From Vibrio splendidus (GTDB lineage Bacteria; Pseudomonadota; Gammaproteobacteria; Enterobacterales; Vibrionaceae), in NCBI RefSeq assembly GCF_003345295.1, contig NZ_CP031056.1, positions 186,001-250,000 on the forward strand: 64,000 nt of DNA, written 5' to 3'. The position numbers and the translations under genes were made by a program. Below the pieces are notes generated by a model. It was not told the DNA's origin. It ran no database searches and worked only from the letters and a program-made list of their open reading frames with translations. Positions within the stretch are counted from its first letter, which is position 1. The number at the start of each line of letters is the position of its first letter. Below are positions 17,400-25,989 of the stretch, piece after piece.

Positions 17400-19424
17400 T
17401 CAGCCCTTATCGTTATATAACGGGATGTTTAGCGAGAATACCATGCCTGAAGGCTCTAATCGGTTCGCGCTGATCGTGCCGTGATACGCTTCAATAATCC
17501 GTTTCGATATTGAGAGTCCAAGCCCCAAGCCTTCCGGTTTAGTGGTAAAAAACGGGTCGAACAACTTTTCTAATTTGTCGTCCTGCATGCCAATTCCGTT
17601 ATCCCAAATGATCACCTGACAGGAGTCATGATGCAGTTGCCATTCGATGCCTATCTGTGGGCTAGCCTGTTGGTCTACGTTTTCCAGGTTTTGTTGCTGC
17701 TGCAAGACTTTCTGTTCAAGAACTTGTTGTTGAAGCGCTTGAGTCGCGTTGTGAATCAGGTTAACCAGTACTTGTTCGAGCTCGGTTGGGTGAATCGCAA
17801 TGTTAATGTCGTCTGACACTGTGCTTAATCTTAACGTGATGCCTTGTTTGATCATTAGCGCACTAAGAATACTGGTCGCGTTGTTGATCGATTGATGCAG
17901 GTTTGCGACGTGATGTTCTTGCTTGGTGACCTTGCGAGTGAAGACTTTAAGACGCGCGATGATCTCGGTAATTGAGGTATTCAAAGCAATCATCTTATCG
18001 AGATTGCTTTTGACCAAGTCAGTCCGTTCCATTTCAAGCAGCTTTAAGCTGTTCTCACTGTATGTTCGCAGCGCTGCAAGTGGTTGGTTGATTTCGTGGT
18101 TAATGCTGGCTGACAGCTCACCGAGTACCGCTAATTTTGCGGTTTGTGTCAGCTCTTGTTCTGTCTGTTTCAACTTCGACTGCGACTCTTGGTATTGAAA
18201 AAGGGTTTGTTGCAGCTGTTGATTGGATTGCTTCAAGTAGTGAGTGCGTTTATCAACGGTTTGCTCTAGGTTTTGGTTGAGTCGGGTCAACGCCACTTTC
18301 GCGAGATAAGTCTGGCGCCACGACCAAGCGATGAGCATCACCAAGCTGTAAATCACTACGAAGATGACATCGATCTGCACGACTTTAATAAGCTCAGCTC
18401 TGGTCTCTTTTAGCGCGACGACTTGGTACTGGTTGTTGTTGACCGTTGCAGGGTAAAGATTAAAAGCACCAAGCTTGAATAGCTGGTTAGCGGTGAGCTC
18501 TTTTCGGATTTCATTGGATTGAAGGTTCTTAGATTGATTGGCGTTGCTAGCTTCTGACTGAGAGCTTGAAGCACGGAAGGCTTCGATGATCGAAATTTCG
18601 CTTTGACCGTATTGGCGTTGAAGTGCGATATCCGTTTGTTGTTGCTGAGTTAATGGCAACAATGAATGGTAAAGCCATGGAGCCTGGCTTGATAGAAAGA
18701 CTACTTGGTTAGAGTCGAGTACCACGATCTCATAGTCGTCGCTGGTTAGGATGTTTTCGAGGTTCTCTAAACTCACCTTTACGGTGATAACACCAACAAT
18801 GTCATTCTCTATATACAGTGGTGAAGATAAAAAATAACCGCGTACATTCGAGCGAGCGCCTAGTGCGACATATTGTGTATTGTTGCCTTGAATGGCTGAA
18901 GCAAAGTAGGGGCGAAATGAGAAGTTCTCGCCTACAAAAGTGCGAGGCTTTTGGTAATTACTGGAAGCGATGACAGTACCGCTCGGGTCATGAATATAGA
19001 TGGTGTCAGCTTGGCTTTGATTAGACCATTCAAACAGTAATTGATTGAGTTGAGTGGCGGAAATCTTGTCTGTTTGTGGTGATGAGTCAAAATAAGAGAG
19101 CAGACGAGGGTCATGGCTGAGTAAATCCGGGATCTGTTTGAACTTATCCAGTTCAGAATCGATTTGTAGATTGGCTTTATTGGCCGCTTCATTGAGTTGC
19201 TGAGTGACGATTTTTTCTTGGAATTGTACTGCCATAAAGTGGGTTGCAGTCAGTCCTGCAGTTCCCAATAATAATGAGAATAAAACAAAAGGAGTCATTA
19301 GGTTAGGCAGTATCTTGGTCACTTGGATCTCAGCGTGTAATCGGTTTGTATAAAGGTTATCAATATGATTGATTGAGTACCGAGATCTTGTTAACACCGA
19401 ACACCTTCTGTCAGACAAAACCAT
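17400..19424 (-). CDS. DctB-like membrane sensor histidine kinase
   Basis: Partner of the regulator at 16006. The 674-residue frame contains a membrane helix (about 45-65), a periplasmic Cache-type sensing region with YIHDPSGTVIASSNYQKPRTFVGENFSFRPYF, a second helix (about 350-370), a coiled coil, a dimerisation/phospho-acceptor box (LGELSASINHEINQPLAALRTY) and an ATPase domain with N box and DNGIGMQ and GLGLGLSI glycine boxes. DctB-type sensors read small organic acids, but the ligand is not predictable here. The first 30-40 residues may be over-extended; a GTG or ATG nearer the first helix is possible. It diverges from pdxH. Confidence 0.88.
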   Translation of the reverse strand: MVLSDRRCSVLTRSRYSINHIDNLYTNRLHAEIQVTKILPNLMTPFVLFSLLLGTAGLTATHFMAVQFQEKIVTQQLNEAANKANLQIDSELDKFKQIPDLLSHDPRLLSYFDSSPQTDKISATQLNQLLFEWSNQSQADTIYIHDPSGTVIASSNYQKPRTFVGENFSFRPYFASAIQGNNTQYVALGARSNVRGYFLSSPLYIENDIVGVITVKVSLENLENILTSDDYEIVVLDSNQVVFLSSQAPWLYHSLLPLTQQQQTDIALQRQYGQSEISIIEAFRASSSQSEASNANQSKNLQSNEIRKELTANQLFKLGAFNLYPATVNNNQYQVVALKETRAELIKVVQIDVIFVVIYSLVMLIAWSWRQTYLAKVALTRLNQNLEQTVDKRTHYLKQSNQQLQQTLFQYQESQSKLKQTEQELTQTAKLAVLGELSASINHEINQPLAALRTYSENSLKLLEMERTDLVKSNLDKMIALNTSITEIIARLKVFTRKVTKQEHHVANLHQSINNATSILSALMIKQGITLRLSTVSDDINIAIHPTELEQVLVNLIHNATQALQQQVLEQKVLQQQQNLENVDQQASPQIGIEWQLHHDSCQVIIWDNGIGMQDDKLEKLFDPFFTTKPEGLGLGLSISKRIIEAYHGTISANRLEPSGMVFSLNIPLYNDKG

Positions 19425-19488
19425 GGCTTAGACTTGTGTTTCAAAGGATTACAGCGCAAAATCACAAAAAATTGAAAGGAGCAACGAA

Positions 19489-20124
19489 ATGGAACTGACA
19501 GATATTCGTCGTGAATATGCTAAGGGTGGACTGAGACGTAAAGACTTAGCCGCAGACCCTATTGAGCAATTCAATCTATGGTTAGAGCAAGCCATCGAAG
19601 CTAAGATGACTGACCCTACTGCCATGACAGTTGCCACGGTTGATGAAAATGGTCAGCCATTCCAACGAATTGTTTTGCTAAAGAATGTTGATAAAGACGG
19701 TTTCGTTTTTTACACCAACTTAGGAAGCCGTAAAGCGCACCAACTTGAGCACAACAGCAAAATCAGTTTGCACTTCCCTTGGCATCCACTTGAGCGACAA
19801 GTTCACATTACTGGCACCGCTGAAAAGCTGACAGCAATGGAAAACATGAAGTACTTCTCGTCACGTCCAAAAGAGAGCCAATTGGCCGCGATTGCAAGTA
19901 AGCAGAGTAGCCGTATCTCAGCTCGTGGCATTTTAGAAGGTAAGTATCTAGAGCTTAAACAGAAGTTTGCTAAAGGAGAGATTCCGGTGCCTTCTTTCTG
20001 GGGTGGCTTCCGAGTTCGCGTGGATAGTATTGAGTTTTGGCAGGGGGGTGAACACCGCTTGCATGACCGTTTCTTGTTCTCACGCCAAGACAATAGCTGG
20101 GATATTGACCGCCTAGCGCCTTAG
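19489..20124 (+). CDS. pdxH: Pyridoxine/pyridoxamine 5'-phosphate oxidase
   Basis: FMN enzyme that oxidises pyridoxine or pyridoxamine 5'-phosphate to pyridoxal 5'-phosphate, the last step of vitamin B6 salvage and synthesis. The 211-residue length is typical. Family motifs include MELTDIRREYAKGGLRRKDL at the start, QPFQRIVLLKNVDKDGFVFYTNLGSRKA (FMN site), ISLHFPWHPLERQV, and the C-terminal FWQGGEHRLHDRFLFSR ending DIDRLAP. GAAAGGAGC precedes the ATG. A strong terminator follows at 20165. Confidence 0.97.
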   Translation: MELTDIRREYAKGGLRRKDLAADPIEQFNLWLEQAIEAKMTDPTAMTVATVDENGQPFQRIVLLKNVDKDGFVFYTNLGSRKAHQLEHNSKISLHFPWHPLERQVHITGTAEKLTAMENMKYFSSRPKESQLAAIASKQSSRISARGILEGKYLELKQKFAKGEIPVPSFWGGFRVRVDSIEFWQGGEHRLHDRFLFSRQDNSWDIDRLAP

Positions 20125-20164
20125 GCTTATGGATCTTAAGTGGTCTACACCGAATAGAACATAC

Positions 20165-20215
20165 AAAAATACCGCTGACTTGGTGATTAGAAACATCAAG
20201 CAGCGGTATTTTTTT
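20165..20215 (+). terminator. Terminator downstream of pdxH, before vqmA's end
   Basis: A 13-bp perfect stem, AAAAATACCGCTG / CAGCGGTATTTTT, flanks a 23-base loop that can fold further. It sits between converging pdxH and vqmA and could work in both directions. Confidence 0.85.
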
Positions 20216-20257
20216 ATCTGTACATTCCCAGATTCATCGACGAGTTGGTCATTCAAC

Positions 20258-20980
20258 TCATTTATCACTGTGCAGCACAACGGAGATCTGTTTATTGAGC
20301 AGGGTTTCTGGGATCACGGAGCCTAAGCCCGAGTCCAGTGCATACTCAATTAATTGGCTTTTGCTGCGCGCATCGAACTTCTGTTTCAATCTCGCGACAT
20401 GACCTTCGACCGTTTTGATTGAAATGTCTAACGTAGACGCAATGTATTGAGGCTTCTTGCCGAAAAGCAGTAAGAACAACACCTCTGATTCTCGCGAAGT
20501 CAGCCGCTTTTGCAGCTTAGACACGCGCGGCTCTGATCCCGCAAGTGATGCTTGATTACCTTTCGCTCCTGTTGCCTGACAAACCCAGTGGCCGACTTCT
20601 AAGATCGCAGTATCAGTGAGCTCTTGCCCATAGAAGATAGTGCCTTGGACATTGTCGTTATCATCAAGCCAAGGGGTTTTGGTAAAGATATGGGCGTGCC
20701 AGCGTCCGTCTGGATAGGGGTGAATATCGAGGATTTTAAGGGTGCTGCGTGTGTCCATCACATGTTTGTCTTGAGCCCTGAAATCTTGCGCGCACTCAAT
20801 GGTTTGACTGGGCATGTCGAAGTCGGTCAAACCAGTACAAGTCTCATCGAGTTTTAAGCCAATCAGTTTGTTGTAGGCAAGGTTTGCGTACACGAAGACC
20901 GAATCAGTATCTTTGCAGCCCCAGCAACCTGGAAGTTGTTCAAATAAAGAACGATGTATGGAGTTGAATGGATCTGGCAA
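20258..20980 (-). CDS. vqmA: Quorum-sensing receptor and regulator VqmA
   Basis: Cytoplasmic receptor for DPO (3,5-dimethylpyrazin-2-ol) that activates the VqmR small RNA. It has an N-terminal PAS domain (FEQLPGCWGCKDTDSVFVYAN, then DIHPYPDGRWHAHIFTKTPW) and a C-terminal LuxR helix-turn-helix (LTSRESEVLFLLLFGKKPQYIASTLDISIKTVEGH). Both halves closely match V. cholerae VqmA as I remember it. I chose the TTG at 20980: it gives 240 residues and places the LFEQLPG motif exactly 18 residues in, as in V. cholerae. An in-frame ATG at 21043 would add 21 residues unlike the family. vqmR lies just upstream on the same strand. Confidence 0.93.
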   Translation of the reverse strand: MPDPFNSIHRSLFEQLPGCWGCKDTDSVFVYANLAYNKLIGLKLDETCTGLTDFDMPSQTIECAQDFRAQDKHVMDTRSTLKILDIHPYPDGRWHAHIFTKTPWLDDNDNVQGTIFYGQELTDTAILEVGHWVCQATGAKGNQASLAGSEPRVSKLQKRLTSRESEVLFLLLFGKKPQYIASTLDISIKTVEGHVARLKQKFDARSKSQLIEYALDSGLGSVIPETLLNKQISVVLHSDK

Positions 20981-21154
20981 GGTTTTATCTCGTAAGCAGA
21001 GGTATAGCAATAATATCAGTTTCTTATAGCGCTGCAATGGCAATTAGAGTTTGTACTCTGCTCGAAAAATAGGGGGGTGAATGACAGTTAAACGGATTGT
21101 TGACTAACTGCTTCAATCACGGGGAATAGATGGGCAAAAGGGGTGATAAACAGG

Positions 21155-21297
21155 CAAAAAAAAGCCAGCCTGAAGAGGGGCTGGCTAAAGACAAGATATG
21201 CCTTGTCGACATGTAGAAGATTTTCAGCTTAATTTACGAGGGTCAGGTAAATTAAACTGAGGCATCAATTTGATACCCAGAGTGACTTACTACTCTA
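21155..21297 (-). ncRNA. vqmR: VqmR small regulatory RNA
   Basis: Directly upstream of vqmA on the same strand, as in V. cholerae. A VqmA-type operator (21332-21347) is followed by a -10-like TAGATT (21309-21304 on the minus strand), predicting a start near 21297. The transcript would end at a strong terminator whose T tract is at 21163-21156, giving about 142 nucleotides; the V. cholerae RNA is about 140. A 9-bp stem (TTAATTTAC/GTAAATTAA, 21254-21228 on the minus strand) with a CTGACCCTC loop lies mid-RNA. VqmR is an Hfq-dependent repressor of biofilm and other mRNAs in V. cholerae. Exact ends are inferred. Confidence 0.85.
21156..21186 (-). terminator. Rho-independent terminator of vqmR
   Basis: On the minus strand AGCCAGCC / GGCTGGCT (8 bp, loop CCTCTTCA) is followed by eight T residues. 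Some readthrough would feed vqmA. Confidence 0.9.
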
Positions 21298-21331
21298 TCG
21301 ACGAATCTACTCCTAGGAATGCTTATGCATA

Positions 21332-21347
21332 AGGGGGGAATTCCCCT
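21332..21347. promoter_or_regulatory. VqmA operator at the vqmR promoter
   Basis: AGGGGGGAATTCCCCT closely resembles the G-run/C-run palindrome reported for VqmA at the V. cholerae vqmR promoter, and lies about 23-38 bases upstream of the predicted -10. Confidence 0.85.
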
Positions 21348-21419
21348 ATAAATGCTGCTCAATGTGATAATTGAGAACTTAGAGTAAATATTTGAGATGC
21401 TGAGTCAGTGATTGAAAGC

Positions 21420-23249
21420 CTACAGCTCTCGTACTACTCGGAATCCTAGATAGTTCGCTGCCGTTGAAGGCGGTACGTACAGTTCGTTAAACACTTTTGC
21501 CTCTTCTGGAGAGAAGCTCCACGCGCCACCTTTCGCTAAACCTTTCTGAATGGTTGTCCATTCCCATACGTTACCCACCATGTCGTAGAAGCCTGTTGGT
21601 GTTGGCAGGAATGATTTAACTGGAGATGTGCTAACGTTTGACCAAGGCGTACCAGCCCAGCCAGTGTTGGCCTTACCTGAGCGGAACTCGTTACCCCACC
21701 AGAAGTTGGTGTCTTGACCTGCTCTTGCTGCAGCTTCCCACTCTTGTGGTGTAGGTAAACGGTAAGTGAAACCGGTGTTTTGAGATAACCAACGAGTATA
21801 CGCTTTTGCATCATTTTGGCTGACACATACAACGGGTGAGTTATCTGCTTGTTTAAAGCCAGGGCTTTGCCAGTCATTGTCCGAAATGGTTGTGATCTCT
21901 GCATTGACGAACGTATCGCAGGTGTTCATTAGCTCTGCGTCTGTTTGGTAGCCAGTGCTGTCAACAAATGTTCTAAAGTCTTGAACGCGGGTAGGTGTTG
22001 CGGCTAATGCAAACGGCTGTTTGATCGTCACTTGTTGTGCGTTGTTTTCACCGAGTAGGTAGCGACCTGAGCCGACAACAATCATTTCAGGGCTCTGAAT
22101 GTTGTTTCCCATCGGGTCTGCAAACTTGGTACCGACATTCAATGAGTTCTGCTTGGCCTGTAATACGGCTCGTAGGTTGTGATCGCGGGCTATCTTCAGC
22201 TCTTGGTGGAAAGAAAGGTAACCCTCTTTCTCAATCGTGACCATGTGCTGGCCTGTTGGTAACATCACTTCAACGGGTGTGCTGCCATAGTTCACGCCGT
22301 TGATAGAAACCTTGTCGTTGTATTGATTTGAACGAACCACCAAGTTAACCCAAGCGACTTCTTTTTGCTGGTCGTTGGCTTGTTGCTCGCTTTGAGTGAA
22401 ACAGTTTGATGACTGAATACCAAGCAGACGACAAGGTGTGTTCTTATCTGGACGAGTTTCTAGGTTCGCCGCAATCACCGCTCGGTAACGGTTATCTTCA
22501 GAGAAGCCCGAGGATTTCACTTTGTGTTGCAGAACGTGAATATTCAATGAAGCAGACGCAAGGTGCTCTTTCACTGTTTTCGATTCGGTCGCGTTGTCCA
22601 CCAGGCTGTGCTGGAATTGTTTTACCGCTTTTTGAAGTGCCAAGGTCATCGTTTGGTCTGAACATTGCGCCAGTGTCATATCGCTGCTGCAACGGTTCGT
22701 AAAGCTAACTGTTTGCTCTTCCGTCTGAGTGATCTCGTTTCTGAGTCGCTCAGCTCTTGCTCTTAGCTTATTTTGGTTCAGATTAGCGATTGAAGCTTCT
22801 GCTGCCGCTTTCTCTGCTTGAATAGCCTCAAGTTCCATCACTAAGCCTTGCTGCTTCTGCTCTGAATCTGAAATCGCAAGCTTGCCTTCTTTAACTGTTT
22901 TCCAAGCGCCTTGGAAGCGGTTTTGAGCCGGCGAGATATCGAAATCGGGCTCATCAATCATGCGCGTGTAATCTTGCTCTAGGCTGGCTTTCGCCTTTGC
23001 GAGTGTTAGCTCTGCTTGAGACGATAACTTGGCTAGACGTGCCGTTTGCTGCGCTTGATTGTCGACTTCATTTTGTTTGTCAGCTAGTTTCTTCTCAACT
23101 GCCGTTAACTCGGCATGCTTTTCGAAAAGTGAGCTTTCAATGTCGCTGACAGAAGATGCGATCGCTGGTGGTGTCGCCTCAGCGAAAACAGCAGGAGTCA
23201 TTAGGCAGGGAGCAAGAGCAAATAGTAGAGTAGGAAGACCTTGGCGCAT
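21420..23249 (-). CDS. Exported coiled-coil, PEGA and SUMF1-domain protein
   Basis: The 609-residue protein has a signal peptide (cleavage near AVFA-EA), a long coiled coil (about 35-190), a cysteine-containing segment (TNRCSSDMTLAQCSDQ), a PEGA domain (about 300-370; SINGVNYGSTPVEVMLPTGQHMVTIEKEGY) and a C-terminal SUMF1/formylglycine-generating-enzyme-like domain (about 395-609; PVVCVSQNDAKAYTRWLSQNTGFTYRLPTPQEWEAAARAG and YDMVGNVWEWT). Such SUMF1-like domains often bind ligands or partners and need not be sulfatase activators; no sulfatase is nearby. The first two-thirds are paralogous to the next gene upstream. Specific function unknown. Confidence 0.85.
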   Translation of the reverse strand: MRQGLPTLLFALAPCLMTPAVFAEATPPAIASSVSDIESSLFEKHAELTAVEKKLADKQNEVDNQAQQTARLAKLSSQAELTLAKAKASLEQDYTRMIDEPDFDISPAQNRFQGAWKTVKEGKLAISDSEQKQQGLVMELEAIQAEKAAAEASIANLNQNKLRARAERLRNEITQTEEQTVSFTNRCSSDMTLAQCSDQTMTLALQKAVKQFQHSLVDNATESKTVKEHLASASLNIHVLQHKVKSSGFSEDNRYRAVIAANLETRPDKNTPCRLLGIQSSNCFTQSEQQANDQQKEVAWVNLVVRSNQYNDKVSINGVNYGSTPVEVMLPTGQHMVTIEKEGYLSFHQELKIARDHNLRAVLQAKQNSLNVGTKFADPMGNNIQSPEMIVVGSGRYLLGENNAQQVTIKQPFALAATPTRVQDFRTFVDSTGYQTDAELMNTCDTFVNAEITTISDNDWQSPGFKQADNSPVVCVSQNDAKAYTRWLSQNTGFTYRLPTPQEWEAAARAGQDTNFWWGNEFRSGKANTGWAGTPWSNVSTSPVKSFLPTPTGFYDMVGNVWEWTTIQKGLAKGGAWSFSPEEAKVFNELYVPPSTAANYLGFRVVREL

Positions 23250-23325
23250 GATGGGCTACTTCAATCGTAATTTAGGTTAATCGAATATTCTAAACGAAAA
23301 CGCCATTTCGTCTGCAGCTACTGTT

Positions 23326-23404
23326 TATAACGATCAAACAAGGTTATAACGACCGTACAGTTTATAACGATCATACTGTCTATAACGTTCATACAGTTTA
23401 TAAC
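23326..23404 (+). repeat. Five-copy 18-bp tandem repeat (TATAAC core)
   Basis: TATAAC recurs at 23326, 23345, 23363, 23381 and 23399 (steps 19, 18, 18, 18), with flanking bases partly conserved (consensus near GTTTATAACGATCATACT). It lies between the two PEGA genes. The same 18-bp period and core recur at 40851 and 53011. Confidence 0.85.
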
Positions 23405-23489
23405 TACCAACAAAATGGCGAGTATTCATTCAGCTTTGTGAAATAGGCACGGCTATCTTAATTAGAGCGCTGAGCTATTCATACTGGAC

Positions 23490-24605
23490 TTAGCTTTCCT
23501 TGCTAGGAAGAAGCTTAACCCAAATAGTGTCGCTACCGTTGATGGTCACTGTGCGGTTGTAAGACTCGTAACCTTGTTTTGAAATGGTTACTTGGTGACG
23601 ACCACTTGGTAGCGCAACCTCAAGAGGGGTGCTGCCATATTTAATGCCGTTGATGGTCACTGAGTCATTGTACTGATCAGAACGTACCGTCACGTTAGCC
23701 CATTGTTTGTCACTCTTCTTAACGACTGCTGCGTCACTGCCCGTTAAACAGTAGCGCGTTGAAACGTTCAATAAGTTACATGCTGCAACCGCTTCAGGTT
23801 TTGCTTGAAGCTGAGCCTGCATCTGCATGAAGTAAGAGTTGTTACCAGAAAAGCCACTCTTGATCGCTTGGCTGTCTTGAACATGGATATTCAGTTGAAC
23901 ACCTTGCAAGTTCTGTTTTGCTAATGAACTTTCCGTGAGCTGCTCAAGTAATTGGCTCTTGAACGTTTTCACCGCTTTTTGATTGGTCAGGTGTTTACCT
24001 TGAGCAGTACATTCACCCAATGTCATCGTTGATGAACATGTGGTGGTGTAGCTGGTTTCAAGAACGGTACTTTCGCGAAGTTCTGATGCAATACGTTTAA
24101 CGCGAGCTTCAACTTTCGACTCTCTCAAGTTTGCCAGCTCATTATTCAGGCGAGCTTGCTTTTGTTTGATTTGAGAAAGGTGAATTTCGCTCTCGTTCAT
24201 CGCTTGTTCGTTATCTAGCTGAGACGATTGATTCTCTTTAACCGCAGCCCAAGCGTCTTGGTAACTTTTCTGGAAAGAGACCAAATCCGTTTCTGGATCT
24301 TCAAGCAAGCGACTGTACTGTTTGTCGAGTACAGACTTGGCTCTGTTACGTTTTGCCTTAAGTTCTTCACCTTCGCGTAACAACTTGCTGTTCTTATTTT
24401 GAAGTTGTTTTAGGTTTTCAGTCGCCGATACTTTGGTTGCTGAAATACGCTCAATATCTGAGTTTTTCTCTGTTAGCTTTGCATCGATAGCTGAAACGGG
24501 ATCGACTTGATTCAGTTCTTCAGCGGATACCGATGCAGATACCCAAAGTGGGGATAGCGCGAGTAAAAGCGCTGAAATTCGAAAGTTAGTCATAGGTCCC
24601 TGCAA
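23490..24605 (-). CDS. Exported coiled-coil and PEGA-domain protein
   Basis: The 371-residue product has a signal peptide (ending near SVSA-EE), a coiled coil (about 40-190), a segment with paired cysteines (TTCSSTMTLGECTAQ and AACNLLNVSTRYC) and a C-terminal PEGA domain (SVTINGIKYGSTPLEVALPSGRHQVTISKQGYES). It matches the first 380 residues of the neighbouring SUMF1-domain protein throughout, including the cysteines, so the pair arose by duplication with gain or loss of the SUMF1 module. PEGA domains are beta-sandwich domains usually found in surface or periplasmic proteins. No function can be assigned. Confidence 0.8.
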   Translation of the reverse strand: MQGPMTNFRISALLLALSPLWVSASVSAEELNQVDPVSAIDAKLTEKNSDIERISATKVSATENLKQLQNKNSKLLREGEELKAKRNRAKSVLDKQYSRLLEDPETDLVSFQKSYQDAWAAVKENQSSQLDNEQAMNESEIHLSQIKQKQARLNNELANLRESKVEARVKRIASELRESTVLETSYTTTCSSTMTLGECTAQGKHLTNQKAVKTFKSQLLEQLTESSLAKQNLQGVQLNIHVQDSQAIKSGFSGNNSYFMQMQAQLQAKPEAVAACNLLNVSTRYCLTGSDAAVVKKSDKQWANVTVRSDQYNDSVTINGIKYGSTPLEVALPSGRHQVTISKQGYESYNRTVTINGSDTIWVKLLPSKES

Positions 24606-24934
24606 CTTGTAGATTGAAAATTGGCTCGTTAATAAAGTGTCTACTTCCTAGTTGTGAGTCACTAGTTATTAGCAATTAACACAGTACCCGTCTTTATACC
24701 GTTTTATTGCTATCCAATCTACTCAAAAGCCAAGTTTCGGTACTTCGGATACACTTTTTGCAGGTTTATCGCCAATTATTTGAGCTATATAAGAAAATTT
24801 ATTCATTATGCTGGGGCGCTGAAGCATATATTGATGACATGGTTTTTCGTGCTGGTGTGCTTGCTTGTATGAGTGCTGTAAGCCCCTAAACTCACCGGAA
24901 CGATTGGTTTTACAATGCCCGTAGTTTGTGCACT

Positions 24935-25017
24935 CTTGATCATCTTTCCGGAGGCATGATCAAGACGGTCTCGATAATGATCTTTTGCTTAAAGCGAGGA
25001 AATGACTCTCATGATCA
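24935..25017. promoter_or_regulatory. Distal RctB-binding-like cluster, 22 kb from ori2
   Basis: CTTGATCATCTTTCCGGAGG (24935-24954) differs from the ori2 control motif at 2540-2559 at one position. It is followed by ATGATCAAG (24956-24964), ATGATCT (24977-24983) and ATGATCA (25011-25017). The rest of the 24606-25086 gap shows no gene. The cluster overlaps the presumed promoter of the AraC gene at 25087. In V. cholerae a secondary RctB-binding locus on chromosome II that restrains ori2 has been reported; this looks like its counterpart. Confidence 0.6.
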
Positions 25018-25086
25018 TTTACAAATTCATCTTATGCAGATTTCAGAGTATTATTCTTACTATGTCGACCTGAGTATTTTGATGTT

Positions 25087-25911
25087 ATGCCTAAACCGTT
25101 ACCCTTTCCGAACTTTGACTTGTCCCCGCTAAGCCTTACTGGCCCTCGCCCTGCGGAGATCATTACTTTGCCTTCGCATATGGATTGTCACGATCACCAT
25201 TATTCGCAGGTAGTCATTGGTTTAAAAGGTCAGGCGGAATTTGAAGTGAGCGGTAAAGGTAATCTTGTCGGTCCAGGGCAAGGCTGTGTAGTCACGGCTC
25301 GCTCTGATCATGCTTTCGGTGGAGTGGTTGGTCAGTCGGATATTCTCGTACTTAACATGCCTATGCCAACCGATGATGACCCTCTGATGCTAGAGAAGAT
25401 TAACCAGTTAGAATCATCGAACGTCTACTTCCAATTAGATGCGCAAATTCAAAAGCTTATCCATATGTTGGTGCAAGAGATGCAGGCCAGTCCTGATGAT
25501 CTGTTGTTGAGTCGAGCTTGTAATGACACGGTGATTGCGTTGATGCAAAGACACATCTCGGCATTTGAAACCTCGATTAAAGATTCGCGTTTCGATCTTG
25601 AGTCGTTGGATCGCTACATCGAACAACACTTGGCTAATAAGATCTCAGTCGCGCAGCTTGCAGGCAGTGTGTTCTTGGGCGAAAGCCAATTCCACATGCT
25701 ATTCAAAGATCAAATGGGCATTACCCCTCACCAATATGTTTTAGGAAAGCGTATCGACCGCTCTCGACGCCTTATTGAACAAGGTAATCTTAGCCTTGGA
25801 CAGGTTGCAGAACTTGCTGGTTTCTCCGGTCAATCCTCCTTTACTCACACCTTTTCTCGCCTTCAAGGCATGTCACCATCTCAATACAAAAAGCAAATTT
25901 CTGTTAAATAA
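25087..25911 (+). CDS. AraC-family transcriptional regulator beside putA
   Basis: The 274-residue protein has an N-terminal cupin-type sensing domain (HDHHYSQVVIGLKGQAEFEVSGKG, residues about 35-60) and a C-terminal double helix-turn-helix (about 165-270: ISVAQLAGSVFLGESQFHMLFKDQMGITPHQYVLGKRIDRSRRLIEQGNLSLGQVAELAGFSGQSSFTHTFSRLQGMSPSQYK). It sits 181 bases upstream of putA on the same strand, so control of proline catabolism is a natural guess but unproven. Its upstream region carries RctB-like motifs, raising the possibility that initiator binding affects its expression. Confidence 0.85.
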   Translation: MPKPLPFPNFDLSPLSLTGPRPAEIITLPSHMDCHDHHYSQVVIGLKGQAEFEVSGKGNLVGPGQGCVVTARSDHAFGGVVGQSDILVLNMPMPTDDDPLMLEKINQLESSNVYFQLDAQIQKLIHMLVQEMQASPDDLLLSRACNDTVIALMQRHISAFETSIKDSRFDLESLDRYIEQHLANKISVAQLAGSVFLGESQFHMLFKDQMGITPHQYVLGKRIDRSRRLIEQGNLSLGQVAELAGFSGQSSFTHTFSRLQGMSPSQYKKQISVK

Positions 25912-25989
25912 AAAAACAAAACGGCATATTATATTAAAGTTTCATATGTGACCTTGTGTTTGTTTTGTTAATAAAGCGAGTTTTTAGCA

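Noticed and set aside
20981..21043. Longer VqmA start at the ATG at 21043
   Set aside because: The added residues do not match the family and the TTG at 20980 gives the expected distance to the PAS motif.
23326..23404. CRISPR array
   Set aside because: Units are only 18 bases with no separate conserved repeat and unique spacer, and no cas genes are present.
24907..24920. A seventh parS2 site (TTTTACAATG...)
   Set aside because: Only the left half matches; the right half reads CCCG instead of TAAA.
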